Source: Petrolisthes cinctipes
Taxonomy: Eukaryota; Arthropoda; Malacostraca; Decapoda; Porcellanidae
DNA length: 64,000 nucleotides
Assembly: GCA_033782935.1 (NCBI GenBank)
Contig: JAWQEG010000084.1
Coordinates: 1,674,001-1,738,000, forward strand
Direction: 5' to 3'
The notes beneath the pieces are model-generated. The model had not been told where the DNA came from, ran no database searches, and saw only the letters and a list, made by a program, of their open reading frames with translations. This document shows, piece after piece, positions 24,853 through 38,781 of this stretch (position 1 is its first letter; each line of letters begins with the position of its first letter). A program made the translations under genes and the position numbers.

Positions 24853-26904
24853 GTGCCCAAAGTCAATATGTGTATTCATCTTCTGTAACCGTTTATATCC
24901 CAAATTCAGGCTCAAAACACTTGAAAATTCGATATCTTTGTGTCCCAGAAGCGATCTGTACATGCCTACTCCGTGTTAGAGTATTTTCAAAATACAGGCC
25001 CAAAACATGCTCAAAATCGATATTTTAGGTGCCCAAAGTCGATATGTGCATGCATCTTCTTTACCCGTTTATATCTCAAATTCAGGTTCAAAACACTCTA
25101 AAATTCGATATTTTTGGGTTCCAGAAGCGATCTGTACATGCCTACTCAGTGCTAGAATATTTTCAAAATGTAGGCCCAAAACCTGCTAAAAATCGATATT
25201 TTGGGTGCCCAAAGTCGATATGTGCATGCATCTTCTGTACCCGTTTATATCTCAAATTCAGGCTCAAAACTCCTGAAAATTCGATATTTTTGGGTCCCAG
25301 AAGCGATCTGTACATGCCTACTCCGTGTTAGAGTATTTTCAAAATACAGGCCCAAAACATGCTGAAAATCAATATTTTAGGTGCCCAAAGTCGATATGTG
25401 CATGCATCTTCTGTACCCGTTTATATCTCAAATTCAGGTTCAGAACAACCGAAAATTCGATATTTTTGTGTCCCAGAAGCGATCTGTACATGCCTACTCC
25501 GTGTTAGAGTATTTTCAATATACAGCCACAAAACATGCTGAAAATCTATATTTTAGGTGCCCAAAGTCAATATGTGAATGCATCTTCTGTACCCGTTTAT
25601 TTCCCAAATTCAGGCTCAAAACACCCGAAAATTCGATATTTTTTGGTCCCAGAAGAGAACTGTACATGCCTACTCAGTGCTAGAATATATTGAAGATATG
25701 GGCCCAAAACATGCTAAAAATCGATATTTTAGGTGCCCAAAGTCGATATGTACATTCATCTTCTGTACCCGTTTATATCTCAAATTCATGCTCAAAATAC
25801 CCAAAAATTCGATATTTTTGGGTCCCAGATGCGATCTGTACATGCCTACTCAGTGCTAGAATGTTTTCAAAATATAGGCTCAAAACATGCTAAAAATCGA
25901 TATTTTAGGTGTCCAAAGTCGATATGTCCATGCATCTTCTGTACCTGTTTATATCTCAAATTCAGGCTCAAAACACCCGAAAATTCGATATTTTTGGGTC
26001 CCAGAAGCGATCTGTACATGCCTACTCAGTGCTAAAAAATTTTCAAAATACAGGCCCAAAACATGCTAAAAATCGATATTTTAAGTGCAAAAAGTCGATA
26101 TATGCATGCATCTTCTGTACCCGTTTACATCCCAAATTCAGGTTTAAAACACTCGAAAATTCGATATTTTTGGGTCACAAAAGCGATCTGTACATGCCTA
26201 CTCCTTGCTAGAATGTTTTAAAGATAAAGACCCAAAACATAATCAAAATCGATATTTTAGGTGCAAAAAGTCGATATGTGCATGCATCTTCAGTACCCGT
26301 TTATATCTCAAATTCAGGCTCAAAACACCCGAAAATTCAATATTTTTGGGTCCCTAAAGCGATGTGTACATGCCTACTCAGTGCTAGAATGTTTTCAAGA
26401 TACAGACCCAAAACATGCTAAAAATCGATATTTAATGTGTCCAAAGTCAATATGTGCATGCATCTTCTGTACCCGTTTATATCTCAAATTCAGGCTCAAA
26501 ACACCCGAAAATTCGATATTTTTGGGTCCCAGAAGCGATCTGTACATGCCTACTCCGTGTTAGAGTATTTTCAATATACAGGCCCAAAATATGCTAAAAA
26601 TCGATATTATAGGTGCCCAAAGTCGATATGTGCATGCATCTTCTGTACCCGTTTATATCTCAAATTCAGGCTCAAAACACCCGAAAATTCGATATTTTTG
26701 GGTCCCGGAAGCGTACTGTACATGCCTACTCCGTGTTAGAGTATTTTCACAATACAGGCCCAAAACATGCTGAAAATCGATATTTTGGGTGCCCAAAGTC
26801 GATATGTGCATGCATCTTCTGTACCCGTTTATATCTCAAATTCATGCTCAAAACTCCCGAAAATTCGATATTTTTGGGTCCCAGAAGCGATCTGTACATG
26901 CCTA
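24660..26904. repeat. 13-monomer duplication, copy 1 (mosaic)
   Basis: This matches 26948-29191 at an offset of 2287-2288 bp (13 monomers). Shared markers include GCTGGAAATTAAT, CTTTACCCG, GTAGGCCCAAAACCTGC, CCCTAAAGCGATGTG, CGATATTATAGG and CCCGGAAGCGTACTG. The middle, about 25300-25880, does not match its expected partner. It instead resembles the 9.5-10.0 kb types with GAGAACTG and GTACATTCATC, so the block is a mosaic. Confidence 0.82.
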
Positions 26905-26947
26905 CTCAGTGCTAGAATATTTTCAAAATATAGGCAAAAAACATGCT

Positions 26948-29191
26948 AAAAATCGATATTTTAAGTGCAAAAAGTCGATATGTGCATGCATCTTCTGTAC
27001 CCGTTTATATATCAAATTCAGGCTCAAAACACCCGAAAATTCGATATTTTTGTGTACCAGAAGCGATCTGTACATGCCTACTACGTGTTAGAGTATTTTC
27101 AAAATACAGGCGCAAAACATGCTGGAAATTAATATTTTTGGTGCCCAAAGTCAATATGTGTATTTATCTTCTGTACCCGTTTATATCAAAATTCAGGCTC
27201 AAAACACTTGAAAATTCGATATCTTTGTGTCCAAGAAGCGATCTGTACATGCCTACTCCGTGTTAGAGTATTTTCAAATTACAGGCCCAAAACATGCTCA
27301 AAATCGATATTTTAGGTGCCCAAAGTCGATATGTGCATGCATCTTCTTTACCCGTTTATATCCCAAATTCAGGTTCAAAACACTCTAAAATTCGATATTT
27401 TTGGGTTCCAGAAGCGATCTGTACATGCCTACTCAGTGCTAGAATATTTTCAAAATGTAGGCCCAAAACCTGCTAAAAATCGATATTTTGGGTGCCCAAA
27501 GTCGATTTGTGCATGCATCTTCTGTACTCGTTTATATCTCAAATTCAGGCTCAAAACTCCCGAAAATTCGATATTTTTGGGTCCCATAAGCGATCTGTAC
27601 ATGCTTACTCAGTGCTAGAATTTTTTCAATATATGGGCCAAAATCATGCTAAAAATCGATATTTTAGGTGCCCAAAGTCGATATGTGCATGCATCTTCTG
27701 TACCCGTTTATATCTCAAATTCAGGCTCAAAACACCCGAAAATTCGATATTTTTGGGTCCCAGAAGCGATCTGTGCATGCCTACTCAGTGCTAGAATGTT
27801 TTCAAAATATAGGCTTAAAACATCCTTAAAATCGATATTTTAGATGTCGAAAGTCGATATCTGCATGGATCTTCTGTACCCGTTTATATCTCAAATTCAG
27901 GCTCAAAACACACGAAAATTCGATATTTTTGGGTCCCAGAAGCGATCTGTACATGCCTACTCTGTGTTAGAGTATTTTCAAAATACAGGCCCAAAACATG
28001 CTAAAAATCGATATTTTAGGTGCCCAAATTCAATATATGTATGCATCATCTGTACCCGTTTATATCCCAAAATCAGGCTCAAAATACCCGAAAATTCGAT
28101 ATTTTTGGGTCCCAGAAGCGATCTGTACATGCCTACTCAGTGCTAGAATGTTTTCAAAATATAGGCTCAAAACATGCTAAAAATCGATATTTTAGGTGTC
28201 CAAAGTCGATATGTGCATGCATCTTCTGTACCCGTTTATATCTCAAATTCAGGCTCAAAACACCCGAAAATTCGATATTTTTGGGTCCCAGAAGCGATCT
28301 GTACATGCCTACTCAGTGCTAGAAATTTTTCAAAATACAGGCCCAAAACATGCTAAAAATCGATATTTTAAGTGCAAAAAGTCGATATATGCATGCATCT
28401 TCTGTACCCGTTTACATCCCAAATTCAGTTTTAAAACACTCGAAAATCCGATATTTTTGGGTCACAGAAGCGATCTGTACATGCCTACTCCTTGCTAGAA
28501 TGTTTTAAAGATACAGACCCAAAACATAATCAAAAACGATATTTTAGGTGCAAAAAGTCGATATGTGCATGCATCTTCAGTACCCGTTTATATCTCAAAT
28601 TCAGGCTCAAAACTCCCGAAAATTCAATATTTTTGGGTTCCTAAAGCGATGTGTACATGCCTACTCAGTGCTAGAATGTTTTCAAGATACAGACCCAAAG
28701 CATGCTAAAAATCGATATTTAATGTGTCCAAAGTCAATATGTGCATGCATCTTCTGTACCCGTTTATATCTCAAATTCAGGCTCAAAACACCCGAAAATT
28801 CGATATTTTTGGGTCCCATAAGCGATCTGTACATGCCTACTCCGTGTTAGAGTATTTTCAATATACAGGCCCAAAACATGCTAAAAATCGATATTATAGG
28901 TGCCCAAAGTCGATATGTGCATGCATCTTCTGTACCCGTTTATATCTCAAATTCAGGCTCAAAACACCCGAAAATTCGATATTTTTGGGTCCCGGAAGCG
29001 TACTGTACATGCCTACACCGTGTTAGAGTATTTTCACAATACAGGCCCAAAACATGCTGAAAATCGATATTTTGGGTGCCCAAAGTCGATATGTGCATGC
29101 ATCTTCTGTACCCGTTTATATCTCAAATTCAGGCTCAAAACTCCCGAAAATTCGATATTTTTGGGTCCCAGAAGCGATCTATACATGCCTA
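26948..29191. repeat. 13-monomer duplication, copy 2 (mosaic)
   Basis: This is the second copy of 24660-26904. A 1-bp loss near 27188 (TATATCAAAATTC for TATATCCCAAATTC-like sequence) changes the offset from 2288 to 2287. Between about 27590 and 28170 it carries different monomers from copy 1, including CATCCTTAAAATCG and a GTCAATATATG-like monomer like those near 7975. It rejoins copy 1 order at GTGTCCAAAGTCG near 28196. Confidence 0.82.
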
Positions 29192-30600
29192 CTCCGTGTT
29201 AGAGTATTTTCAATATACAGGCCCAAAACATGCTGAAAATCGATATTATAGGTGCCCAAAGTCAATATGTGTATGCATCTTCTGTACCCGTTTATTTCCT
29301 AAATTCAGGCTCAAAACACCCGAAAATTCGATATTTTTGTGTACCAGAAGCGATCTGTACATGCCTACTCCGTGATAGAGTATTTTCAAAACACAGGCCC
29401 AAAACATGCTCAAAATCGATATTTTGGGTGCCCAAAGTCGATATGTGCATGCATCTTCTGTACCCGTTTACATCCCAAATTCAGGTTTAAAACACTCGAA
29501 AATTCGATATTTTTGGGTCACAGAAGCGACCTGTACATGCCTACTCCTTGCTAGAATGTTTTCAAGATACAGACCCAAAACATATTCAAAATCGATATTT
29601 TAGGTGCAAAAAGTCGATATGTGCATGCATCTTCAGTACCCGTTTATATCCCAAATTCAGGCTCAAAACACCCGAAAAATCAATATTTTTGGGTCCCAGA
29701 AGCGATGTGTACATGCCTACTCAGTGCTAGAATTTTCTCAAAATATAGGCTCGAAACATGCTAAAAATCGATATTTAATGTGTCCAAAGTCGATATGTGC
29801 ATGCATCTTCTGTACCCGTTTATATCTCAAATTCAGGCTCAAAACACACGAAAATTCGATATTTTTGTGTCCCAGAAGCGATCAGTACATGCCTACTCCG
29901 TGTTAGAGTATTTTAAAAATACAAACTCAAAATATGCTCAATATCGATATTTTGGGTGCCCAAAGTTAATATGTGCATGCATCTTCTTTACCCGTTTATA
30001 TCCCAAATTCAGGTTCAAAACACTCTAAAATTCGATATTTTTGGGTTCCAGATGCGATCTGTACATGCCTACTCAGTACTAGAATATTTTCAAAATGTAG
30101 GCCCAAAACATGCTAAAAATCGATATTTTGGGTGCCCAAAGTCGATATGTGCATGCATCTTCTGTACCCGTGTATATCTCAAATTCAGGCTCAATACACC
30201 TGAAAATTCGATATTTTTGGGTCCTAGAAGCGATCTGTACATGCCTACTCCGTGTTAGAGTATTTTCGAAATACAGGCCCAAAACATGCTGAAAATCGAT
30301 ATTTTAGGTGCCCAAAGTCAATATGTGTATGCATCTTCTGTATCCGTTTATATCCCAAATTTAGGCTCAAAACACACGAAAATTCGATATTTTTGGGTCC
30401 CAGAAGCGATCTGTACATGCCTACTTAATGCTAGAATATTTTCAAAATATAGGCCCAAAACATGCTAAAAATCGATATTTTGGGTACCCAAAGTCGATAT
30501 GTGCATATATCTTCTGTACCCGTTTATATCTCAAATTCAGGCTCAAAACACCCGAAAATTCGATATTTTTGGGTCACAGAAGCGATCTGTACATGCCTAC
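28425..30600. repeat. Satellite block duplicated at 31244-33770, copy 1
   Basis: The order of types here recurs downstream at offsets 2819, 2643, 2819 and 3171. The steps are -176, +176 and +352 bp, so whole monomers were lost or gained while phase was kept. Shared markers include CAGTTTT/CAGTTTA near the left end, CGATATTATAGG, GTGATAGAGTATTTTCAAAAC, CATATTCAAAATCG, GAAAAATCAATATTTTT, ACAAACTCAAAATATGC and GGGTACCCAAAGTCG. It overlaps the end of the 13-monomer duplication. Confidence 0.82.
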
Positions 30601-31243
30601 TCAGTGCTAGAATGTTTTCAAAATATACGCCCAAAACATGCTAAAAATCGATATTTTAGGTGCCAAAAGTCGATATGTGCATGCATCTTCTGTACCCGTT
30701 TATATCTCAAATTCAGGCTTAAAACAACCGAAAATTCGATATTTTTGGGTCCCAGAAGCGATCTGTACATGCCTACTCCGTGTTAGAGTATTTTCAATAT
30801 ACAGGCCCAAAACTTGCTAAAAATCGAAATTTTAGGTGCCCAAAGTTAATATGTGTATGCATCTTCAGTACCCGTTTATTTCCCAAATTCAGGCTCAAAA
30901 CACTCGAAAATTCGATATTTTTATGTCACAGAAGCGATCTGTACATGCCTACTCCTTGCTAGAATGTTTTCAGGATACAGACCCAAAACATAATCAAAAT
31001 CGATATTTTAGGTGCAAAAAGTCGATCGATATGTTAATGGATCTTCAGTACCCGTTTATATTTTAAATTCATTCTCAAAAAACCCGAAAATTCAACATTT
31101 TTGGGTCGCAGAAGCGATCTGTACATGCCTACTCAGTGCAAGAATGTTTTCAAAATATAGGCTCAAAACATGCTAAAAATCGATATTTAATGTGTCCAAA
31201 GTCGATATGTGCATGCATCTTCTGTATCCGTTTACATCCCAAA
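30601..31243. repeat. Satellite monomers with an unusual 4-bp insertion
   Basis: Three to four monomers fill this gap. At 31021-31033 the sequence reads GTCGATCGATATG where other copies have GTCGATATG, a CGAT duplication. The same monomer has other private changes, TTAATGGATC and TATATTTTAAATTCATTC, making it one of the most diverged in the window. The insertion shifts the local phase by 4 bp, one of which is given back by a deletion near 31248. Confidence 0.8.
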
Positions 31244-33770
31244 TTCAGTTTAAAACACTCGAAAATTCGATATTTTTGGGTCACAGAAGCGATCTGTACA
31301 TGCCTACTCCTTGCTAGAATGTTTTAAAGATACAGACCCAAAACATAATCAAAATCGACATTTTAGGTGCAAAAAGTCGATATGTGCATGCATCTTCAGT
31401 ACCCGTTTATATCTCAAATTCAGGCTCAAAACACCCGAAAATTCAATATTTTTGGGTCCCTAAAGCGATGTGTACATGCTTACTCAGTGCTAGAATGTTT
31501 TCAAAATATAGGCTCAAAACATGCTAAAAATCGATATTTAATGTGTCCAAAGTCAATATGTGCATGCATCTTCTGAACCCGTTTATATCTCAAATTCAGG
31601 CTCAAAACACCCGAAAATTCGATATTTTTGGGTCCCAGAAGCGATCTGTACATGCCTACTCCGTGTTAGAGTATTTTCAATATACAGGCCCAAAACATGC
31701 CAAAAATCGATATTATAGGTGCCCAAAGTCGATATGTGCATGCATCTTCTGTACCCGTTTATATCTCAAATTCAGGCTCAAAACACCCGAAAATTCGATA
31801 TTTTTTGGTCCCAGAAGCGATCTGTACATGCCTACTCCGTGTTAGAGTATTTTCAATATACAGGCCCAAAACATGCTGAAAATCGATATTATAGGTGCCC
31901 AAAGTCAATATGTGTATGCATCTTCTGTACCCGTTTATTTCCTAAATTCAGGCTCAAAACACCCAAAAATTCGATATTTTTGTGTACCAGAAGCGATCTG
32001 TACATGCCTACTCCGTGATAGAGTATTTTCAAAACACAGGCCCAAAACATGCTCAAAATCGATATTTTGGGTGCCCAAAGTCGATATGTGCATGCATCTT
32101 CTGTACCCGTTTACATCCCAAATTCAGGTTTAAAACACTCGAAAATTCGATATTTTTGGGTCACAGAAGCGACCTGTACATGCCTACTCCTTGCTAGAAT
32201 GTTTTCAAGATACAGACCCAAAACATATTCAAAATCGATATTTTAGGTGCAAAAAGTCGATATGTGCATGCATCTTCAGTACCCGTTTATATCTCAAATT
32301 CAGGCTCAAAACACCCGAAAAATCAATATTTTTGGGCCCCAGAAGCGATGTGTACATGCCTACTCAGTGCTAGAACTTTTTCAAAATATAGGCTCAAAAC
32401 ATGCTAAAAATCGATATTTAATGTGTCCAAAGTCGATATGTGCATGCATCTTCTGTACCCGTTTATATCTCAAATTCAGGCTCAAAACACCCGAAAATTC
32501 GATATTTTTTGGTCCCAGAAGCGATCAGTACATGCCTACTCCGTGTTAGAGTATTTTCAAAATACAGGCCCAAAACATGCTGAAAATCTATATTTTAGGT
32601 GCACAAAGTCAATATGTGTATGCATCTTCTGTATCTGTTTATATCCAAAATTCAGGCTCAAAACACCCTAAAATTCGACATTTTTGGGTCCCAGAAGTGA
32701 TCTGTACATGCCTACTCCGTGTTAGAGTATTTTAAAAATACAAACTCAAAATATGCTCAAAATCGATATTTTGGGTGCCCAAAGTCAATATGTGCATGCA
32801 TCTTCTTTACCCGTTTATATCCCAAATTCAGGTTCAAAACACTCTAAAATTCGATATTTTTGGGTTCCAGATGCGATCTGTACATGCCTACTCAGTGCTA
32901 GAATATTTTCAAAATGTAGGCCCAAAACATGCTAAAAATCGATATTTTGGGTGCCCAAAGTCGATATGTGCATGCATCTTCTGTACCCGTTTATATCTCA
33001 AAATCAGGCTCAAAACTCCCGAAAATTCGATATTTTTGGGTCCAAGAAGCGATCTGTACATGCCTACTCCGTGTAAGAGTATTTTCAATATACAGGCCCA
33101 AAACATGCTGAAAATCGATATTTTAGTTGCCCAAAGTCAATATGTGTATGCATCTTCTGTACCCGTATATATCCCAAATTAAGGCTCAAAACACCCGAAA
33201 ATTCGATATTTTTGGGTCCCAGAATCGATCTGTACATACCTACTCAGTGCTAGAATATTTTAAAAATATGGGCCCAAAACAGGGTAAAAATTGATATTTT
33301 AAGTGCCTAAAGTCGATATGTGCATGCATCTTCTGTACCCGTTTATATCTCAAATTCAGGCTTAATACACCCGAAAATTCTATATTTTTGGGTCCTAGAA
33401 GCGATCTGTACATGCCTACTCCGTGTTAGAGTATTTTCGAAATACAGGCCCAAAACATGCTGAAAATTGATATTTTAGGTGCCCAAAGTCAATATGTGTA
33501 TGCATCTTCAGTACCCGTTTATATCTCAAATTCAGGCTCAAAACACCCGAAAATTCGATATTTTTGGGTCCCAGAAGCGATCTGTACATGCCTACTTAAT
33601 GCTAGAATATTTTCAAAATATAGGCCCAAAACATGCTAAAAATCGATATTTTGGGTACCCAAAGTCGATATGTGCATATATCTTCTGTACCCGTTTATAT
33701 CTCAAATTCAGGCTCAAAACACCCGAAAATTCGATATTTTTGGGTCCCAGAAGCGATCTGTACATGCCAA
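31244..33770. repeat. Satellite block duplicated from 28425-30600, copy 2
   Basis: Compared with copy 1 it lacks the monomer at about 29040-29215. It gains one monomer near 32570-32745 (GAAAATCTATATTTTAGG with TGTATCTG) and two near 33106-33430 (TTTTAGTTGCCC and the ACAGGGTAAAAATTG type). Outside these the copies are close. For example 29339-29780 and 31982-32423 differ only at a few bases. Confidence 0.8.
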
Positions 33771-36700
33771 CTCCGTGTTAGAGTATTTTCAAAATACAGG
33801 CCCAAAACATGCTGAAAATCTATATTTTAGTTGCACAAAGTCAATATGTGTATGCATCTTCTGTATCTGTTTATATCCCAAATTCAGGCTCAAAACATCC
33901 TAAAATTCGACATTTTTGGGTCCCAGAAGTGATCTGTACATGCCTACTAAGTGCTAGAATGTTTTCAAAATATACGCCCAAAACATGCTAAAAATCGATA
34001 TTTTAGGTGCCCAAAGTCGATATGTGAATGCATCTTCTGTACCCGTTTATATCTGAAATTCAGGCTCAAAACACCCGAAAATTCGATATTTTTGTGTCCC
34101 AGAAGCGATCTGTACATGCCTACTCCGTGTTATAGTATTTTCAAAATACAAACTCAAAATATGCTCAAAATCGATATTTTGGGTGCCCAAAGTCAATATG
34201 TGTATGCATCTTCTGTACCCGTTTATTTCCCAAATTCAGGCTCAAAACACTCGAAAATTCGATATTTTTATGTCACAGAAGCGATATGTACATGCCTACC
34301 CCTTGCTAGAATGTTTTCAAGATACAGACCCAAAACATAATCAAAATCGATATTTTAGGTGCAAAAAGTCGATATGTGCATGGATCTTCAGAACCCGTTT
34401 ATATCTAAAATTCAGGCTCAAAATACCCGAAAAATCAACATTATTGGGTCCCAGAAGCGATCTGTACATGCCTACTCCGTGTTAAAGTATTTTCAATATA
34501 CAGGCACAAAAACATGCTGAAAATCGATATTTTAGGTGCCCAAAGTCAATATGTGTATGCATCTTCTGTACCCGTTTATTTCCCAAATTCAGGCTCAAAA
34601 CACCCTAAAATTCGATATTTTTTGGTCCCAGAAGCGATCTGTACATGCCTACTCCGTGTTAGAGTATTTTCAAAATACAGGCGCAAAACATGCTGGAAAT
34701 TAATATTTTTGGTGCCCAAAGTCAATATGTGTATTCATCTTCTGTACCCGTTTATATCCCAAATTCAGGCTCAAAACACTTGAAAATTCGATATTTTTGG
34801 GTCCCAGAAGCGATCTATATATGCCTACTCAGTGCTAGAATATTTTCAAGATATACGCCCAAAACATGCTAAAAATCGATATTTTAGGTGCCCAAAGTCG
34901 ATATGTGCATGCATCTTCTGTACCCGTTTATATCTCAAATTCAGACTTAAAACACACGAAAATTCGATATCTTTGTGTCCCAGAAGCGATCTGTACATGC
35001 CTACTCCGTGTTAGAGTATTTTCAAAATACAGGCCTAAAACATGCTCAAAATCGATATTTTAGGTGCCCAAAGTCGATATGTGCATGCATCTTCTTTACC
35101 CGTTTATATCCCAAATTCAGGTTCAAAACACTCTAAAATTCGATATTTTTGGGTTCCAGAAGCGATCTGTACATGCCTACTCAGTGCTAGAATATTTTCA
35201 ATATATGAGCCCAAATCATGCTAAAAATCGATATTTTGGGTGCCCAAAGTCGATATGTGCATGCATCTTCTGTACCCGTTTATATCTCAAATTCGGGCTC
35301 AAAACTCATAAAAATTCGATATTTTTGGGTCCCAGAAGCGACCTGTACATGCCTACTCCGTGTTAGAGTATTTTCAAAATACAGGCCCAAAACATGCTGA
35401 AAATCAATATTTTAGGTGCCCAAAGTCGATATGTGCATGCATCTTCTGTACCCGTTTATATCTCAAATTCAGGCTCAAAACACCCGAAAATTCGATATTT
35501 TTTGGTCCCAGAAAAGAAATGTACATGCCTACACAGTGCTAGAATATATTGAAGATATGGGCCCAAAACATGCTAAAAATCGATATTTTAGGTGCCCAAA
35601 GTCGATATGTACATTCATCTTCTGTACCCGTTTATATCTCAAATTCAGGCTCAAATTACCCGAAAATTAGATAGTTTTGGGTCCCAGAAGCGATCTGTAC
35701 ATGCCTACTCAGTGCTAGAATGTTTTCAAAATATAGGCTCAAAACATGCTAAAAATCGATATTTTAGGTGTCCAAAGTCGATATGTGCATGCATCTTCTG
35801 TACTCGTTTATATCTCAAATTCAGGCTCAAAACACCCGAAAATTCGATATTTTTGGGTCACAGAAGCGATCTGTACATGCCTACTCCTTGATAGAATGTT
35901 TTAAAGATACAGACCCAAAACATAATCAAAATCGATATTTTAGGTGCAAAAAGTCGATATGTGCATGAATCTTCAGTACCCGTTTATATCTCAAATTCAG
36001 GCTCAAAACACCCGAAAATTCAATATTTTTGGGTCCCTAAAGCGATGTGTACATGCCTACTCAGTGCTAGAATGTTTTCAAGATACAGACCCAAAACATG
36101 CTAAAAATCGATATTTAATGTGTCCAAAGTCAATATGTGCATGCATCTTCTGTACCCGTTTATATCTCAAATTCAGGCTCAAAACACCCGTAAATTCGAT
36201 ATTTTTGGGTCCCAGAAGCGATCTGTACATGCCTACTCCGTGTTAGAGTATTTTCAATATATAGGCCCAAAACATGCTAAAAATCGTTATTATAGGTGCC
36301 CAAAGTCGATATGTCCATGCATCTTCTGTACCCGTTTATATCTCAAATTCAGGCTCAAAACACCCGAAAATTCGATATTTTTGGGTCCCAGAAGCGTACT
36401 GTACATGCCTACTCCGTGTTAGAGTATTTTCACAATACAGGCGCAAAACTTGCTGAAAATCGATATTTTGGGTGCCCAAAGTCGATATGTGCATGCATCT
36501 TCTGTACCCGTTTATATCTCAAATTCATGCTCAAAAACTCCCGAAAATTCGATATTTTTTGGTCCCAGAAGCGATCTGTACATGCCTACTCCGTGTTAGA
36601 GTATTTTCAATATACAGGCCCAAAACATGCTGAAAATCGATATTATAGGTGCCCAAAGTCAATATGTGAATGCATCTTCTGTACCCGTTTATTTCCCAAA

Positions 36701-36934
36701 TTCAGGCTCAAAACACCCGAAAATTCGATATTTTTGTGTACCAGAAGCGATCTGTACATGCCTACTCCGTGATAGAGTATTTTCAAAACACAGGCCCAAA
36801 ACATGCTCAAAATCGATATTTTGGGTGCCCAAAGTCGATATGTGCATGCATCTTCTGTACCCGTTTACATCCCAAATTCAGGTTTAAAACACTCGAAGAT
36901 TCGATATTTTTGGGTCACAGAAGCGACCTGTACA
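33771..36934. repeat. Mosaic satellite region sharing segments with 2.3 kb and 40-42 kb
   Basis: No gene is present. 34660-35200 matches 2280-2820 at offset 32380. 35640-36930 matches 40400-41870 at offset 4758 and then 4934, the step being one extra monomer at about 40.66-40.84 kb. The near-shared string includes CTCAAATTACCCG with ATTAGATAGTTTTGGG, CCCTAAAGCGATGTG, CGTACTG and GTGATAGAG. A 1-bp insertion near 36536 (CTCAAAAACTCCCG) is private to this copy. Confidence 0.78.
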
Positions 36935-37485
36935 TGCCTACTCCTTGCTAGAATGTTTTCAAGATACAGACCCAAAACATAATCAAAATCGATATTTTAG
37001 GTGCAAAAAGTCGATATGTGCATGCATCTTCAGTACCCGTTTATATCTCAAATTCAGGCTCAAAACACCCGAAAATTCAATATTTTTGGGTCCTAGAAGC
37101 GATGTGTACATGCCTACTCAGTGCTAGAATTTTTTCAAAATATAGGCTCGAAACATGCTAAAAATCGATATTTAATGTGTCCAAAGTCGATATGTGCATG
37201 CATCTTCTGTACCCGTTTATATCTCAAATTCAGGCTCAAAACACCCGAAAATTCGATATTTTTGGGTCCCAGAAGCGATCTGTACATGCCTACTCCGTGT
37301 TAGAGTATTTTCAAAAATACAGGCCCAAAACATGCTGAAAATCTATATTTTAGGTGCACAAAGTCAATATGTGTATGCATCTTCTGTATCTGTTTATATC
37401 CCAAATTCAGACTCAAAACACCCTAAAATTCGACATTTTTGGGTCCCAGAAGTGATCTGAACATGCCTACTCAGTGCTAGAATGT
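36935..37485. repeat. 705-bp-spaced duplication, copy 1
   Basis: This 550-bp stretch recurs at 37640-38190, 705 bp away (four monomers plus 1 bp). Shared markers are CATAATCAAAATCG, CAATATTTTT followed by AGAAGCGATGTGTAC, GCTCGAAACATGC, a 1-bp-longer TTTTCAAAAATACAGG, GAAAATCTATATTTTAGG, GGTGCACAAAGTC, TGTATCTG and AATTCGACATTTTTGGG. Copies begin and end inside monomers. Confidence 0.85.
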
Positions 37486-37639
37486 TTTCAAAATATGGTC
37501 CCAAAACATGCTAAAAATCGATATTTTAAATGCAAAAAGTCGATATGTGCATGCATCTTCTGTACCCGTTTATATCCGAAATTAAGGCTCAAAACACCCG
37601 AAAATTCGATATTTTTGGTTCCCAGAAGCGATCTGTACA

Positions 37640-38190
37640 TGCCTACTCCTTGCTAGAATGTTTTCAAGATACAGACCCAAAACATAATCAAAATCGATAT
37701 TTTAGGTGCAAAAAGTCGATATGTGCATGCATCTTCTGTAACCGTTTATATCTCAAATTCAGGCTCAAAACACCCGAAAATTCAATATTTTTATGTCCCA
37801 GAAGCGATGTGTACATGCCTACTCAGTGCTAGAATTTTTTCAAAATATAAGCTCGAAACATGCTAAAAATCGATATTTAATATGTCCAAAGTCGATATGT
37901 GCATGCATCTTCTGTACCCGTTTATATATCAAATTCAGGCTCAAAACACCCGAAAATTCGATATTTTTGGGTCCCAGAAGCGATCTGTACATGCCTACTC
38001 CGTGTTAGAGTATTTTCAAAAATACAGGCCCAAAACATGCTGAAAATCTATATTTTAGGTGCACAAAGTCAATATGTGCATGCATCTTCTGTATCTGTTT
38101 ATATCCCAAATTCAGACTCAAAACACCCTAAAATTCGACATTTTTGGGTCCTAGAAGTGATCTGTACATGCCTACTCAGTGTTAGAATGT
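37640..38190. repeat. 705-bp-spaced duplication, copy 2
   Basis: This is the second copy of 36935-37485. It carries private changes TTTTTATGTCCCAG (near 37790) and ATAAGCTCGAAAC (near 37850). Both private changes recur at 63172-63722 (offset 25532), so the far copy descends from this one or shares its ancestor, not from copy 1. Confidence 0.85.
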
Positions 38191-38781
38191 TTTCAAAATA
38201 TACGCCCAAAACATGCTAAAAATCTATATTTTAGGTGCCCAAAGTCGATATGTCAATGCATCTTCTGTACCCGTTTATATCTCAAATTCAGGCTCAAAAC
38301 ATACGAAAATTCGATATTTTTGTGTCCCAGAAGCGATCTGTACATGCCTACTCCGTGTTAGAGTATTTTCAAAATACAAACTCAAAATATGCTCAAAATC
38401 GATATTTTGGGTGCCCAAAGTCAATATGTGCATGCATCTTCTTTACCCGTTTATATCCCAAATTCAGGTTCAAAACACTCTAAAATTCGATATTTTTGGG
38501 TTCCAGAAGCGATCTGTACATGCGTAGTCAGTGCTAGAATATTTTCAAAATGTTGGCACAAAACATGCTAAAAATCGATATTTTGGGTGCCCTAAGTCGA
38601 TATGTGCATGCATCTTCTGTACCCGTTTATATCTCAAAATCAGGCTCAAAACTCCCGAAAATTCGATATTTTTGGGTCCAAGAAGCGATCTGTACATGCC
38701 TACTCAGTGTAAGAGTATTTTCAATATGAAGGCCCAAAAACATGCTGAAAATCGATATTTTAGTTGCCCAAAGTCAATATG
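38191..38781. repeat. Satellite segment also found at 42.08-42.66 and 54.22-54.8 kb
   Basis: About 38213-38700 matches 42089-42576 at offset 3876 (22 monomers plus 4 bp). Shared markers are ATGTCAATGCATC, ACAAACTCAAAATATGC, CTTTACCCG, TACATGCGTA and TGGGTCCAAGAAGCG. It leads into the start of the 12-kb duplication. Confidence 0.78.
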
